This document shows, piece by piece, positions 34,930-46,639 of a DNA stretch of 64,000 nt. Position 1 is the first letter of the stretch. The number at the start of each line of letters is the position of its first letter. The position numbers and the translations under genes are program-made. Under the pieces are notes generated by a model that was given only the letters and a program-made list of their open reading frames with translations, made no database searches and had not been told where the DNA came from. Origin of the DNA: Ischnura elegans (taxonomy: Eukaryota; Arthropoda; Insecta; Odonata; Coenagrionidae); contig NC_060247.1 of assembly GCF_921293095.1 (NCBI RefSeq), positions 55,029,111-55,093,110 on the forward strand. The letters run 5' to 3'.

Positions 34930-37900
34930 ACCAAATTGATATCTTCCTTGCTTTTAGTATGGTCTATTTGTTAATTACTCAGTGTTTGAGATAAATTTCC
35001 ACAAAATTGAATTCGCCAACGAATGAATTTAATGCTAACACGGGTATAGCTTGCGTACCTTGGGAATTAAAGACGACAGTGTAAGCTTTAAGAAATAGGA
35101 GGCGAGTCAGGTAATTAGGCCGGTTGAGAGGAATTGATGCGTCCTTTTAAGGGACATGCTACTTAAACGTAGCTTTGTCTTCACAAATGCAAAATATATC
35201 TCAATGAAAATCCTAATGCAGGTTTCCAGTAATTTTATTTGACTGCTCTTTACGTTTGATTAATTCATAATGGCAATTCGCTAGCGGAAACCTAAATCCG
35301 CAAAGCAAATAAAAATCTGCGAAAAATCTGCAAGCTTTATTTTTGCCATAATTAACGAGCTTCCTACGCACAAACCATTGTCTATCTCTTCGAATTCTGT
35401 TCAAAAATCCTTAATACAAATTCCTTTCACGGGGGGATAAAGAAACTGTATCAGAAACTTTTAATGATACTATTTGGGGGCATACATTTCGTAAATTTAC
35501 ATATGTTTAAAAATGAAATAAAAACGCTAGTTTGTGGTATCTTTTTCTTCACTGTCAACTTTGAAAGAAATTTTTTTCGTAATGTTTGAATGAATGTGAA
35601 ACCCTTTCCTTAGAATGTACTAAAGATTTATGTTAACCAAAGTGCGTAAATTCATGTTAAAAATTTGTAAAAAATGTTAGTTTGAGGTCTATCTCTCCTC
35701 AAAATCAACACTGAAATGAATTTCTTCCGTAACGAGTGCGCTGGATATACTACATATAACATCCTTTCCTTTGAATATAATAAAATTTCATGCGAACTAG
35801 CTCCGGAGTTGAATGGAATGAAGACTGCAGCCGTAGTAAAATGTATTTTGGAGATACGTAATTTAGAGACTTTGAGCAATGTCAATCCAGCGAAATTAGT
35901 ACTAAAAGTGAGGTTCCTTTTGGAGAGAAAATTTCCAATAAATTCTTTCTGCCCGGTGGGAACCACATTTGTTCACATTGATGGATACGGTTTTCTTATT
36001 TTATAGCGGGTACTGTTAGAGAATTGGTCGTTTTTATACTATTTAATGCCTCGATTTTCCCTGGATTTTCATCTCTGCACTATTGGGTGGGACTCCAATG
36101 CGTCATTCACGCATTGTTTCAACCCAATGGTTGGCCTGTTCGTAACAAAGTCGTACTTCTCCATTCATTAATGTAAACTACCAACAAAATACGACTCGGG
36201 TTTCAAATAAAGTCCCAGCAAGAAGCTAAGTGGTCACATAAACCAATCGCAGTCACTCTAAGTAGAGTTTTTATGAAGACTGAAAACCCGAATAACTCCC
36301 AGCTGTCGTCTGTCGTGGATTGAATAGAATTCTAGCCGTATTTACCCATGCATCACCGGGGCATAGTCAGTAGACCGTGACCTGAATTTAGCCTGACATT
36401 GCTTAAGAGGACACAGCACTCTGGATCAGTCCGTCAAATTTTGCCGATTAGAGTCTATTTCTTTGAAATCTGTTCATAAATGCTGAAAGGCATATTCTTT
36501 TCAAGGGGGAAAACTGATAATGTTACTTTCTATTCGGGACCATGAAAAGCGAAGAATTCATGTTTAAAAAGAAAAAACATTATTCTGAGGTTTATTTGCC
36601 ATCAACATTAACACTGAAATCTCACTAGCTCAATCAGTCAAAATTTTCCAATTTTAATGACACTTAAATTCTTTTAAGCAGAAGGTATCATCCCGAAAAG
36701 TTTAGGGTGTATACAGTGGACATTAGTTTGCATCTGCAAGCAATGTTTGCATCTGAAGTATGAGTAGACAATGATAATTGAAATATTTGAGACACAGGAA
36801 TATTTGATTAGAAGTTGCTATATATTTCCTGAAAATTTATAGGTAATAGCTTAAGAATTCAACAAGGAATACGCAATGAAAAAAATTGGTCGAGCGGAAG
36901 TGATTAAAATAAGGAGAGTGGATCCAAGAAATGATGGTCATGAAGGATGACAATAATAATTGGAATGCGTTACACGATCGTTAGTTTTTACTTTTTTAGA
37001 TTACGAAAAAAAATCGTTTACGAGAGGCTGAAATGTTGAGTGATCTTCCCAAGGCAAGTAAAAAATATGTAAAATAGTCAGAGTTCGCCCGAGGATATTA
37101 TGTTAACATCATATGGTATCTTGGTCCTAACACAGGCGAGTTGGGTAGCTCAAAATTCTGCCCTCTAATTTACCGCCGTCAAATGTTACGAAAACAGCGA
37201 ATCATAATGGACCCCCATTAACAAACTAGCTATTCCATTTCCTAATTTATATTCCCGCTCTTATCTTCGTCCTTTTTATGGCTCATACGTGACGGATCCT
37301 CTGTTTTGAACATGTTCTGGAAGAGGCTAAAAACTTGTACTGGCCGTTACCCCCAAAACAACCCCAGTCTTCAAATCGGTTTGCATCCAAATTTTTTTCG
37401 TCTTGTTTTCAAAGCATATTTATTTCCTTAATTTTTCCCCGATGAATGTTTTTCACGGCAGTGAAGTAAAGTGGAGTCATCACTCACGCTCGACTGGTCT
37501 CATTTCTTGACATAATAGTTGTACTCAAAACTTCTGCATTCACACTTTGATTTCCAAGGGAGTGTAGAGTAGGCTCATCTCAACATATCCTTGCATCTCA
37601 AAATTGGAAGTTAAACCACTATATTTTCCCAGATGTATTATTTTTAAATTTGTGATGAACATATACGGTAGAAATTCTCACCAAAATTAAATAAATTGAA
37701 TATGTTCCACGCTTATTCAAAGTATCTAAGATCTCTTCAGTAACAATGCCAGCCCCAAGTAACACTTAGATAGGTGATAGACATTAATTTAAACGCTTAT
37801 TATATCCAATGCATTGAAAACTTGTAAATACCTTACAAGAGAATATGTTGTACGGTGTGGGTTATATATGCTTATATTATTCATATGCCCTGATAAGCAA

Positions 37901-38040
37901 TGTCTCTAAATCAGACTTTCGAATTAAAAGAGCTGTAAGTTATTCCTGTTCTAGCAAGGCCATACGGCTATTTTTCTCTACCATCTTTTAAGTTTGTATA
38001 GGTGAGGAAAAAATAGTTTAGGAAGGCACGAATTCTTGTA
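34930..38040. other. No gene seen; faint internal repetition
   Basis: Short diverged repetition around 35520, 35660 and 36550 (ATTCATGTTAAAAA, then TTTGAGGT, then ACACTGAAAT). Overlapping open frames at 35652-36006 on both strands lie within this repeated DNA. Confidence 0.4.
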
Positions 38041-38044
38041 TATG

Positions 38045-39325
38045 ATTTTTTCGGCTGATAAAAAATAAACAGACCTTTTCCGTTTCTTCAGATTTTAATT
38101 GCCTCAGGATAGCCTGATTGGCACCGCCTGCGAGGAACAGGCATAGCCTTTCTGAATTACTATGATTACCCAATTTTGAAATTGATTAGTAGGTACCTTG
38201 ATGATTTTATAGAGGAAAACCCTTTTTTGGGAAATCTGTGATTTTTATCTGTTATTGGAGGGTTATAATTGAACAAAAAATTACCTACTCTCCCACGTTC
38301 CCTGTTTCACTGGGTTGAGGAATTTGAACCAAAACGAATGGAAAATTCACAATGAAAGGCAACTTGAAGGCTACCAGAAGGTTGTGGATGCTATGAAAGA
38401 TAGAAAACGTCCTATAAAAGCAGAAATTGAAAGATATTGAGAAGGGCATAGTTATTTTACCAATGTAATTCCCGTAAGCTTACTTAACAAACTCATTTTA
38501 CACCTGTTTATAATTGTATGAAATAAATTCCGGTAAAATGGGTTGTTTCTGAAAATGCTTCGTTGCATATACTATCTTCATTCTTGTGAGGTAGGAGTGT
38601 GGCATTTAGAATTATATTCCGAATTTATGAGATTCGTTGTAAAGATTATAATGCCAGATAAAATGAACTGCGATAATACTTACGACTAGAAGATTGAATT
38701 CCCATCGTCAAGTGCAGGTGCAAATTGTTTGTTATGTAAAGTTCCAGGAAAATTGGCCTTCCAGGAAAATTGGCCTCAACTATACGCTTACAAAAGCTAG
38801 GATTCCTTCGTGTCACCAATTTTATTACATAAATTGCGATAAAATTAGGTTTTAATGAAGCTGCTCATTACATTAATATACTTCATTCTTATGATCTTAG
38901 AGAGTGGCATTTATAATTATAACTCAAATTTATGGGATTTGTTGTAAAAGTTTTAATTTAAGATAAATCGAACGGCAATACTACCTAGAAGTAGAAGATT
39001 GAATGTTCAAATTATTTTTTTATTTTGTAAAACTTTTTTTCTAAGCAAATCTACCCGCATTATGCCAACACAAAAATTATGTTTCCTTTGTAGTATCTAT
39101 ATGGGAAAGTAACGAGATGACTCACAGAATCAGGCTTACCTCGAAATGTATTTTCCGGCGACGGGGAAAAATAAGCGTCATGAAAAATGAAGCTAGCAAT
39201 TTATTTGTGCATGAGACGTTTCTATGAACCACTTCCGGTCCTTGCCACCCAGGGAAAATTTGATCACAAGAATACAACGCTACCTTAATTTTTTTTAATT
39301 TCAATTTATTCATCCAAAATGACCA
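38045..39325 (-). repeat. About 1.1-kb repeat, copy 2, with internal tandem duplication
   Basis: Inverted relative of 29735-30785. A piece of about 240 bp is tandemly repeated (about 38520-38755 and 38756-39005). A shorter piece at 39190-39260 recurs at 39350-39425. Confidence 0.6.
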
Positions 39326-41427
39326 CGCAAGGAAGACGGCCAAAAAGCTTGGTGAAACATTAAGCTAATACAAAGCGATTTATTTGTGCTTGAGAAGTTC
39401 CTGCAAACCAGTTTCTGTTGATCGGAAGGATTCGAATGCAATGGCTTCATTTTTCATACCAAGCCACGAAGGCTTCCTCCACGATCACTTAATGGAGTTA
39501 TCAAAAGAGTTTCTCCAGCTGATATGATGGATTACAGGCACTTCGCTGAATGACTGTAACGTTATTCTCACTTACTCAATGCCCAGAGGACGGTGGTAGA
39601 GTCAGCCATCAAAAACGTCGTTCATACATCACACCACCTCTAGGATATCCTTGCAGAGAGCTTCATCGAGTAGAAAACCACGAAATCCTTATCTATCCTT
39701 GTCTATCTAATACGCCTCCGGGCCTCAGCTTGAGCTCAACGTAAGGACGGACAAATGTCTACCTCACTCTCAACCTCAATGTGGGCGTATTCACATTCTC
39801 TGGCCCACATTCTTACTCACTTCGATCGGTTCGGAAAATCACCTTTCATGGGAGTCGTGTTTTGATTCTCAATCGTTTGGCTAAGGGAATTCCCTGAGAT
39901 TGGAAGAGGAAAACAAATTCTAGCTTTCAAAGCGTAAATTGTTAATGGAATTTGAATAAAACAATAAAATCCACATAAAATACGCTTTAATTTGATAGGC
40001 CAACTATGTACTTTGAGATACTAAATTCAATATCGTCTTACCCGACGTATTGTAGAAAACTTCGATGCAAAGTACGGTTTGAGCTTCTACCAACTGTTAA
40101 ATATTTTGCAGAACCAATTATAAATGCACTTTAAGTGGCTTTCAATTTTGAACTTGCTTTCATTGTAATAATTTTAGAAACTTTCGGGCACCAAAAAAAG
40201 TTTGTAAAGGAGTGTGTCAGCATGGTAAATTATGAGAAGGAGTTAAATTAATAGTTTATTAGAGCATATCCCACATTTTCCTATGCATCCACGTCGGAAA
40301 GCTACTAATAAATGCGGAATCGGCTAATTGCTCCCTGTTACTTTTTGCCCTCACCTTTGAATAAGTCATAAAAATGCCCTATCGATGATGTTTAATTAGG
40401 GACTATCTTACGTTGATCCCAACACCCTCATAGAAGGTCATGTTATGCCTTTAACCATGAGATTATTCAGTATTAACACACCTTCCTTTCAGGATTAGCT
40501 AGAAAAGCTAATGTATATCGCAATAATTGATATCGCAGACTCCACTCAACCATTCAATCAGAAAAAAATGCAGCTATTGACGAGGAACAACTTGTTTCCA
40601 AGAGCACGATTTTCATTGAAATAATGGAGCAAAATGCCATTCGTGACTGAATCTCTTTATCGATGCCGGGATTGTGGTATTTTTTTCAAACTCAGAGTTT
40701 CCGGTAACCTTCTCAGTGTTGTTTTGATTTTGTATAAACGATGAATCTGTCTCCGAGAAAATTAAGAATATTTTGCAGAAAAGATAGATGATTTATTTAT
40801 TCCCTTAGAATTTCGAAAAGTATGTGAAAATTGACATTCACGGGAGTAGATAAAAGATTTTTGCAAAAATGAAATAGGTTAATCTGAATAAATATTTGTT
40901 TGAAACATCAAATGATTACTGATTTACAACTTCTTGGCATTTAGAACCAATTGTATTTGGATGCCTGACAAAAAATTCAATTTTAATCCAGAAATTGGGT
41001 AAGTTACTATCGTGACAAAATATTTAATTATTCTATTGAAGTAGGCTGTTTTTTTCATAACATCATTTTCTGATTTATAGATAGGTAACCATTTCGTATA
41101 AAACTTTCATATCCCTTTCTTATAAGCACCCTAAATTTGCAAACTCTTTCGATCAAAGCAAGTTTGCAACTATATTTTTTTGCTACTATACAACCGTTAC
41201 CATCAAGCTCCCTATAGCTTTATACCTTTTCCTCTTATAAATAAAACATTTCATAACAAAAAATGAGATTATCATACTAATTCAGTAATGTTAAGAATTA
41301 AAATTATTACACCAAACGTTAATGGAATAATTGTTTGATTCAATGCCAACTAATCTGAGCGTCATTGAAATATTTCGGAACTGACCCAGAATACCTGTTT
41401 TTCCTTATCCCTTAGTCCATCCTCATT

Positions 41428-41567
41428 TACAATCTCCAGTACCATCAACAATTTAAATTCTAAGAAGCAGCTTTTAAACCACAACATCATGGCTGCGAAT
41501 AGATAAAACACAACGCCATTATGGAGCAATATATATTAATTCTTATGGAGCAATCATGGTTTACGTA
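41428..41567 (+). repeat. 140-bp direct repeat, copy 1
   Basis: Nearly identical to 42253-42395, 825 bp away. It contains ACCACAACATCATGGCT and GGAGCAATATATATTAATTC. No ORF. Confidence 0.75.
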
Positions 41568-42252
41568 GAGCATGTGGACTCTGAATTGTCATGGTAACAG
41601 CGTCATTTGGTATCTCTGTGTCTTGATAGTTCGATTGCTACGCCCAAGCGACCTCATTAATGATCCTTGAGCCGCATTTTCAAACTCCGTAAGATACTGA
41701 TATCTGAAAACGTGACCATGTTTTCTCACAGATTTTTTATGAAATGATAATTTAGCGCGAAGACGCCATGAGAATACTTTTGAAGTCATTGGTCAAATTG
41801 CTCGATATGTCCTGAATAGGTGAGGCAAAGAAAAACGGAAAATGTATTCGCAACGTGTTCTAGTGACAAAATGAATTTTCAAATGTGGAAACCAAGTACA
41901 TTAACTAAGTTCGAATAAAGTGGTAACGGGTTTGGTAGGTGTAAGATGGAAAATTCACTTTTGCAAGTTAGGTCTCTTCAGGAAATCGAGGAATAGGATG
42001 ATGGCAGTATTTTACAGTTATCTGTGAGTGATTCATCTTTGGTGGAGGATAGTATGTTACACAGGCTTTTAATATTCCACTTACCAAACAAAATTATGAC
42101 TGCCAAATAAATGAAGAGTTTTGGGCGTTTCCAAGTGAAATTCTTTGATACCATGGGTTGAAGATAATGCGTTTATGAAGCGCATAATTATGAATTAGTA
42201 TTTTATTTTTTCAATCTAACGAATAAAATAAATGCCATAAAAAATGCATAAG

Positions 42253-42395
42253 TACAATCTCCGGCACCATCAACAATTTAAATTCTAAGAAGCAGTTTTT
42301 AAACCACAACATCATGGCTACGAATAGATAAAACACAACGCAATTATGGAGCAATATATATTAATTCTTATAGAGAAACCATGGTCCACGTAAAT
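42253..42395 (+). repeat. 140-bp direct repeat, copy 2
   Basis: Partner of 41428-41567 with a handful of substitutions. Confidence 0.75.
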
Positions 42396-42828
42396 TATTT
42401 TTCTGATTCATGATGAATACATAGAACTCCCGGAGTATCTCAAGGTTCTCACTTACAGTCACATAAAAAAGGTATCGATCGAGTTTCATCATCGCTCGCG
42501 TCCAATCATCGATTCTGTCTCCTGCTCCTCTCCATGAAAAACTGCTAGCGGGCCAATCATTTCATTTCTCACTGTGACGCCGTCACTTGTCACTTGCATC
42601 GAGATTGCTGCTCGCATCCTTGGCCTTGCTCCGTTGCTCTTCAATAGCTATCGCATTCCACAACATAGCCTGTCATTGTCCCACGTAACGCGTCCAGCAG
42701 GCTCCACATGTGGAGCTAAAAATTGAAGGGCCTTAAACTATTGGTTGGATCAATTTCTTAATTAAATAGGGATTTAATCCTAGGCAATAACGCCCAGATT
42801 TAATTAAGTGTTTTGGGTCAAAATTACG

Positions 42829-43288
42829 GATGGTCGGATCGGATACCTCGGATCCAAATATCCGCGGATATTGCCCTTCAACGGATACATCGGATCCAAA
42901 GTCGAGGAAGACATCGGATCTGGATCCGAAATTTTAAATAATAGCTTCAGTGAATGCAACATGCAGCATAAGGGTGGAAATAGTTCCGATTCTATCTTCG
43001 AATGCACCGTCGCATGCGATTCTTGTCCTACTCGTGAACCGTTTTGTTTGAAAGCTCTCGCAGAGGTTACATAGGAGAATTTCAGCCGTGGAAAGTGAGC
43101 AAGGAAAAATACGACTGGGACATAGTGTGACTCTTCCCAAGAGATTGAACAATCATCGGGGGAATCTCAGCGTCAGGAATTTGAAAATGCATTTGGATCC
43201 GAAAATATCCGATCCAAAAGATCCGGCTCCGAAAATCAAGGATCCGATCCGAATCCGGATCCGAAAAAAATCCTGAATCCGACCATCC
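42829..43288. mobile_element. Miniature element rich in GGATCCGA words
   Basis: The ends GGATGGTCGGAT are inverted, and clusters of GGATCCGAA/GATCCGGAT lie within 100 bp of both ends. The core is about 230 bp and unlike the ends. The layout suggests a hAT-like non-autonomous element, but I could not fix a target duplication. Confidence 0.65.
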
Positions 43289-43324
43289 ATAGTTAAAATA
43301 CGTTTGCAGTAAATATATTGGAAG

Positions 43325-43560
43325 AAACTTGTTAGCGCGGTTGCTAGTGTTGACTACCTTCCCCATGGGCTCGAGTTCAAAACCCAGCGATTGTTGAGAT
43401 TACGCAGAGTAGACACTTGGAGGAAAACACTCCAACTTCCGAATGGGACGTTAAGCCTTAGCCTTTTATTTAGAGCAGGATTATGTAGACGCCGAGTTTC
43501 TTTCCAATGACGCACATGTCCTGAGCAGTCGGTCGTGTCCTCCAAATACCATTCCATGTG
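43325..43560 (+). repeat. tRNA-derived SINE family 2
   Basis: The tRNA-like head has a B-box-like GAGTTCAAAACCC at 43371. The body has GGGACGTTAAGCC and GTAGACGCCGAGTTTC, and ends in CCTCCAAATACCATTCCATG, as in the 44385 copy. Confidence 0.65.
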
Positions 43561-44384
43561 GAATGTTTATTCCCATGTTCGTAAATTTATAGGAACGGTA
43601 ACACAATCTCTTGCCTTGAATGTCCTAGCACTAAGGTTTCTTAAAACTCGCCTTTACGGGTCAACTTGCGGTCAATATAGTCAGGCACCGCAAAAATATT
43701 TTCATGAATTTTTTGTGGCAGTAAACTTTGCACAAAATTTTTCCATCATTTTTTAATATATTTTTTATTTACATAAATTTTATCATTCTACATCGTTGTT
43801 CACATTCTCACATTACCAAAAATAAGAAAATGGGAGACTTAAATGATTTTATTGGTGACAAAGAACCTTTTGGTCATGCATGAATCCGAAATAATTACAC
43901 AACGGCAACAAAATTCGAAGAGAAAAGCTATATCAATTTATGAATTAAAAAATTAAAATTTTCATTTCACAAAAAACTCATCAGTCATCGAAAAAGAGAC
44001 GACAATTTTTAATGTTGCCATTCGCACTTGCAAAAATTCTTGTTAATCTTGTCAGTGTTTGTTTACCATAAATGCATCATTCCATTAGAGTTAATGAAAA
44101 ACATATCAGCTCAGGCAAAGGAAAAATTCAAAAAAGTGGACCAATCGTTCGAGGAGCGTAATTTAAGCAACGGATTGTGGAATCCATTAATTTTTAAGAG
44201 TAAGGATAATTAGAGGGCAGGTGACGTTCACTACTTTGGTTCCCACATTCCTCGAGCGTCTCAATGGTAAGTATCGTATTATTGAGTCACATGACTCGCA
44301 TACGATCATCAGCGAATGGTAAAATATTGCTGAGCCTTTGAGTACCATTCATTAAAATCATTCAAGGGAAACTCAGTGGTGCGG

Positions 44385-44665
44385 ATCGGGTTGGTTTAGT
44401 GGCAATAGTGTTGGCTTCCCACTCCATGGGGTCGGGTTGGAACCACGGCGGTGGTAGAAGACAAATTTCAGAGATGTCCGATCCCTGCTTGAGTTTTGTG
44501 TGTAGGATATTTAAAGAGATACTCTCCGTCCGTCGGATGGGACGCTAAGCCGTGGTCCCCTAGGCGCCTTTGGTTAAGATCAGGCTAATGCAGACGCCGG
44601 ATTTCACTCCACCCTTCCTTCCATACCCTCCTCGCCTCCTCCAAATGCCATTCCGTGCCAGCTCA
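44385..44665 (+). repeat. tRNA-derived SINE family 2, fullest copy
   Basis: A-box-like TTGGTTTAGTGG, B-box-like GGTTGGAACCAC, then a body of about 200 bp shared with 43325-43560 and, inverted, 5590-5715. No ORF. Confidence 0.7.
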
Positions 44666-45562
44666 GTGACCTTTCATTGGTATGCAAAGTTCAAAATATT
44701 TTAATATATTAAATTTCATTTTTATATGCGAGTTATTTTTCCTCTAGTGCTCTCCGATGCGTAAATTTCCCTAGTCACGTGGTATGCATTACGGGTGTTC
44801 GTGTTTACCGAAGAGAGAACCAACTACCTGACCCCTACTTTTATCCTTACTGTAAGCCTGTATCTCTACCAACTAACCTCAGCAGTTCGTGCGTTCTTTA
44901 ATACTCTAGAGTGAGCGTAAATATTTAATTATCCACCCGAGGAACATTGAATGCGACCCACGCATTAGTCGTAAAAAAAGAAGTGCTGGATTTACATCTT
45001 CAACCACTTTCTCCAATGATCGCTAATGGTATGAACCTCTCGTCCTATTTTCTCATTCGATTCCCTCCAAATAAGTGGACAAATCTAGCTCATCGAGTAC
45101 TTGTAGTATTACAAAAACTACAATTAACTTAGAGTTATGAATAATGGTCAAGAATCCAAATATGATTTCCGTTCAAGATGAATTTTTTCTAGGAAATATA
45201 TGTGAATGCGAGACACTGTTAGAACTCACCCTTTGAGTATGTATCCCACATAGGCAATAATATTACTGCAGCTACTATCGCAATTGGTATAATTATGCGG
45301 AGGAAGTGGCAAACGTAATGAAAACATTTCGTTTGGGTTTTAACTTGTTCTTAATTTTGTTTGGCTCTTTTATTCCGTATGTAGCAGGAAGGGAAACGTT
45401 GGCCATTTTAAATCGAGACGCGGAGAAATCCTAAAATATCTGCTCTATACGTGAAAGGCGAGTAAAAAAGCTTTCATAATCAAGTGATCTGTGTTTGTTC
45501 ATTGACGCAATCAAGAAAGGGTAGAAAAGGTAGAGATCCGGCTGCTGCATTTTCTGGAACTT

Positions 45563-46065
45563 TAACCCTCTGTTAGTCGCGTGGCGTCTACCATACGCCA
45601 AGCAATTTTATTTTATTTACCGAAATCGTGTTTTTAAAGTTAGGAAACTATCCTTCCTTGTATCTTATTATTTTATGCTTCTGAATTAGTAACCAATATG
45701 ATTTTATGTTTCGCCCAATTCTGTTACTAATACGAATACTTTGATCCTTTTGGCGTCTAGTAGACGCCACACTACAACTTTAGGTACAATACGTTACATG
45801 CTAATTCCTTCGCGATATTCATTGAAAAGTTTTTCAATGCGTTTAAAATAAAAAAAAAAACATTTTTAACAACTATTTTAAGCATTAAATTTGGGGAATA
45901 TGAACATCTCCATCATTATTATGCATATAACGCGCTGACGCATGAAATTAAACATTATATGAATGATAGTTTGCAGTTAAAGCAATTATTTCTGCTGGCA
46001 TGTATTTTCTTTAACCATTACTGAGTGGCGTATGTGAGACGCCGCGCGACTAATTGCGTTCCAAA
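45563..46065. repeat. Dispersed repeat copy 2 with GGCGTCT/AGACGCC hairpins
   Basis: The shorter relative of 957-1932. Its ends carry TTAGTCGCGTGGCGTCT and, on the reverse strand, TTAGTCGCGCGGCGTCT, so the termini are inverted repeats. A TTAA lies at 45562-45565 but not at the right end, so target-site type is unresolved. Confidence 0.65.
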
Positions 46066-46564
46066 ATGTGACCCAAGGGCTGAACAAGACTCCAAAATTC
46101 TCTCTGTGCAGCAACCGACTCGATGGAAGGAGTAGTAAACAAATGTCATCCTCTTTCGGCGTATCTCGGAGGGAGGACTTCTAAACTGATTAAAAAAACT
46201 CATTTTTAAGTACTTGAATTAAAAAATTTCAATCATAAATATATTTAGAAGAAAAATATTATGATGCATTACTTTTTGGGTGACCCTTGTGCTATAATTG
46301 TTGGACCAGTTTCAATACATTTGGCATTATCTTCACCTGAAAATGATACCAAATGTACTGAAATACCGGTTTTAGTACATTTTTACTAATCTATTACATA
46401 TGTTATTCAGGTGATAATAATACTGAAAAAATACTGAAACCAATCGCGAAATTAAAGTAATTTTTCCAATAACATTCAATTTAATGATACTTCCGGATAT
46501 GCCGATGCAATCAGCACAGTATCCAATTAGGGATAAATCAATACTAAAAACCCCTCCCACTCTT

Positions 46565-46625
46565 GTGGAATTTGAACCTATGACTGGAAACCCAACGCTC
46601 CAGTTACTACAGCAGCTCGATTCTA
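46565..46625 (-). repeat. tRNA-like SINE head
   Basis: Minus strand: GAGCTGCTGTAGTAACTGG followed by a B-box-like AGGTTCAAATTCC at tRNA spacing. Confidence 0.45.
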
Positions 46626-46639
46626 CCTTTGACCTTCAT

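Noticed and set aside
35652..36006. Two overlapping open frames of about 100 codons
   Set aside because: They lie in locally repeated AT-rich DNA and mirror each other; no protein landmarks.
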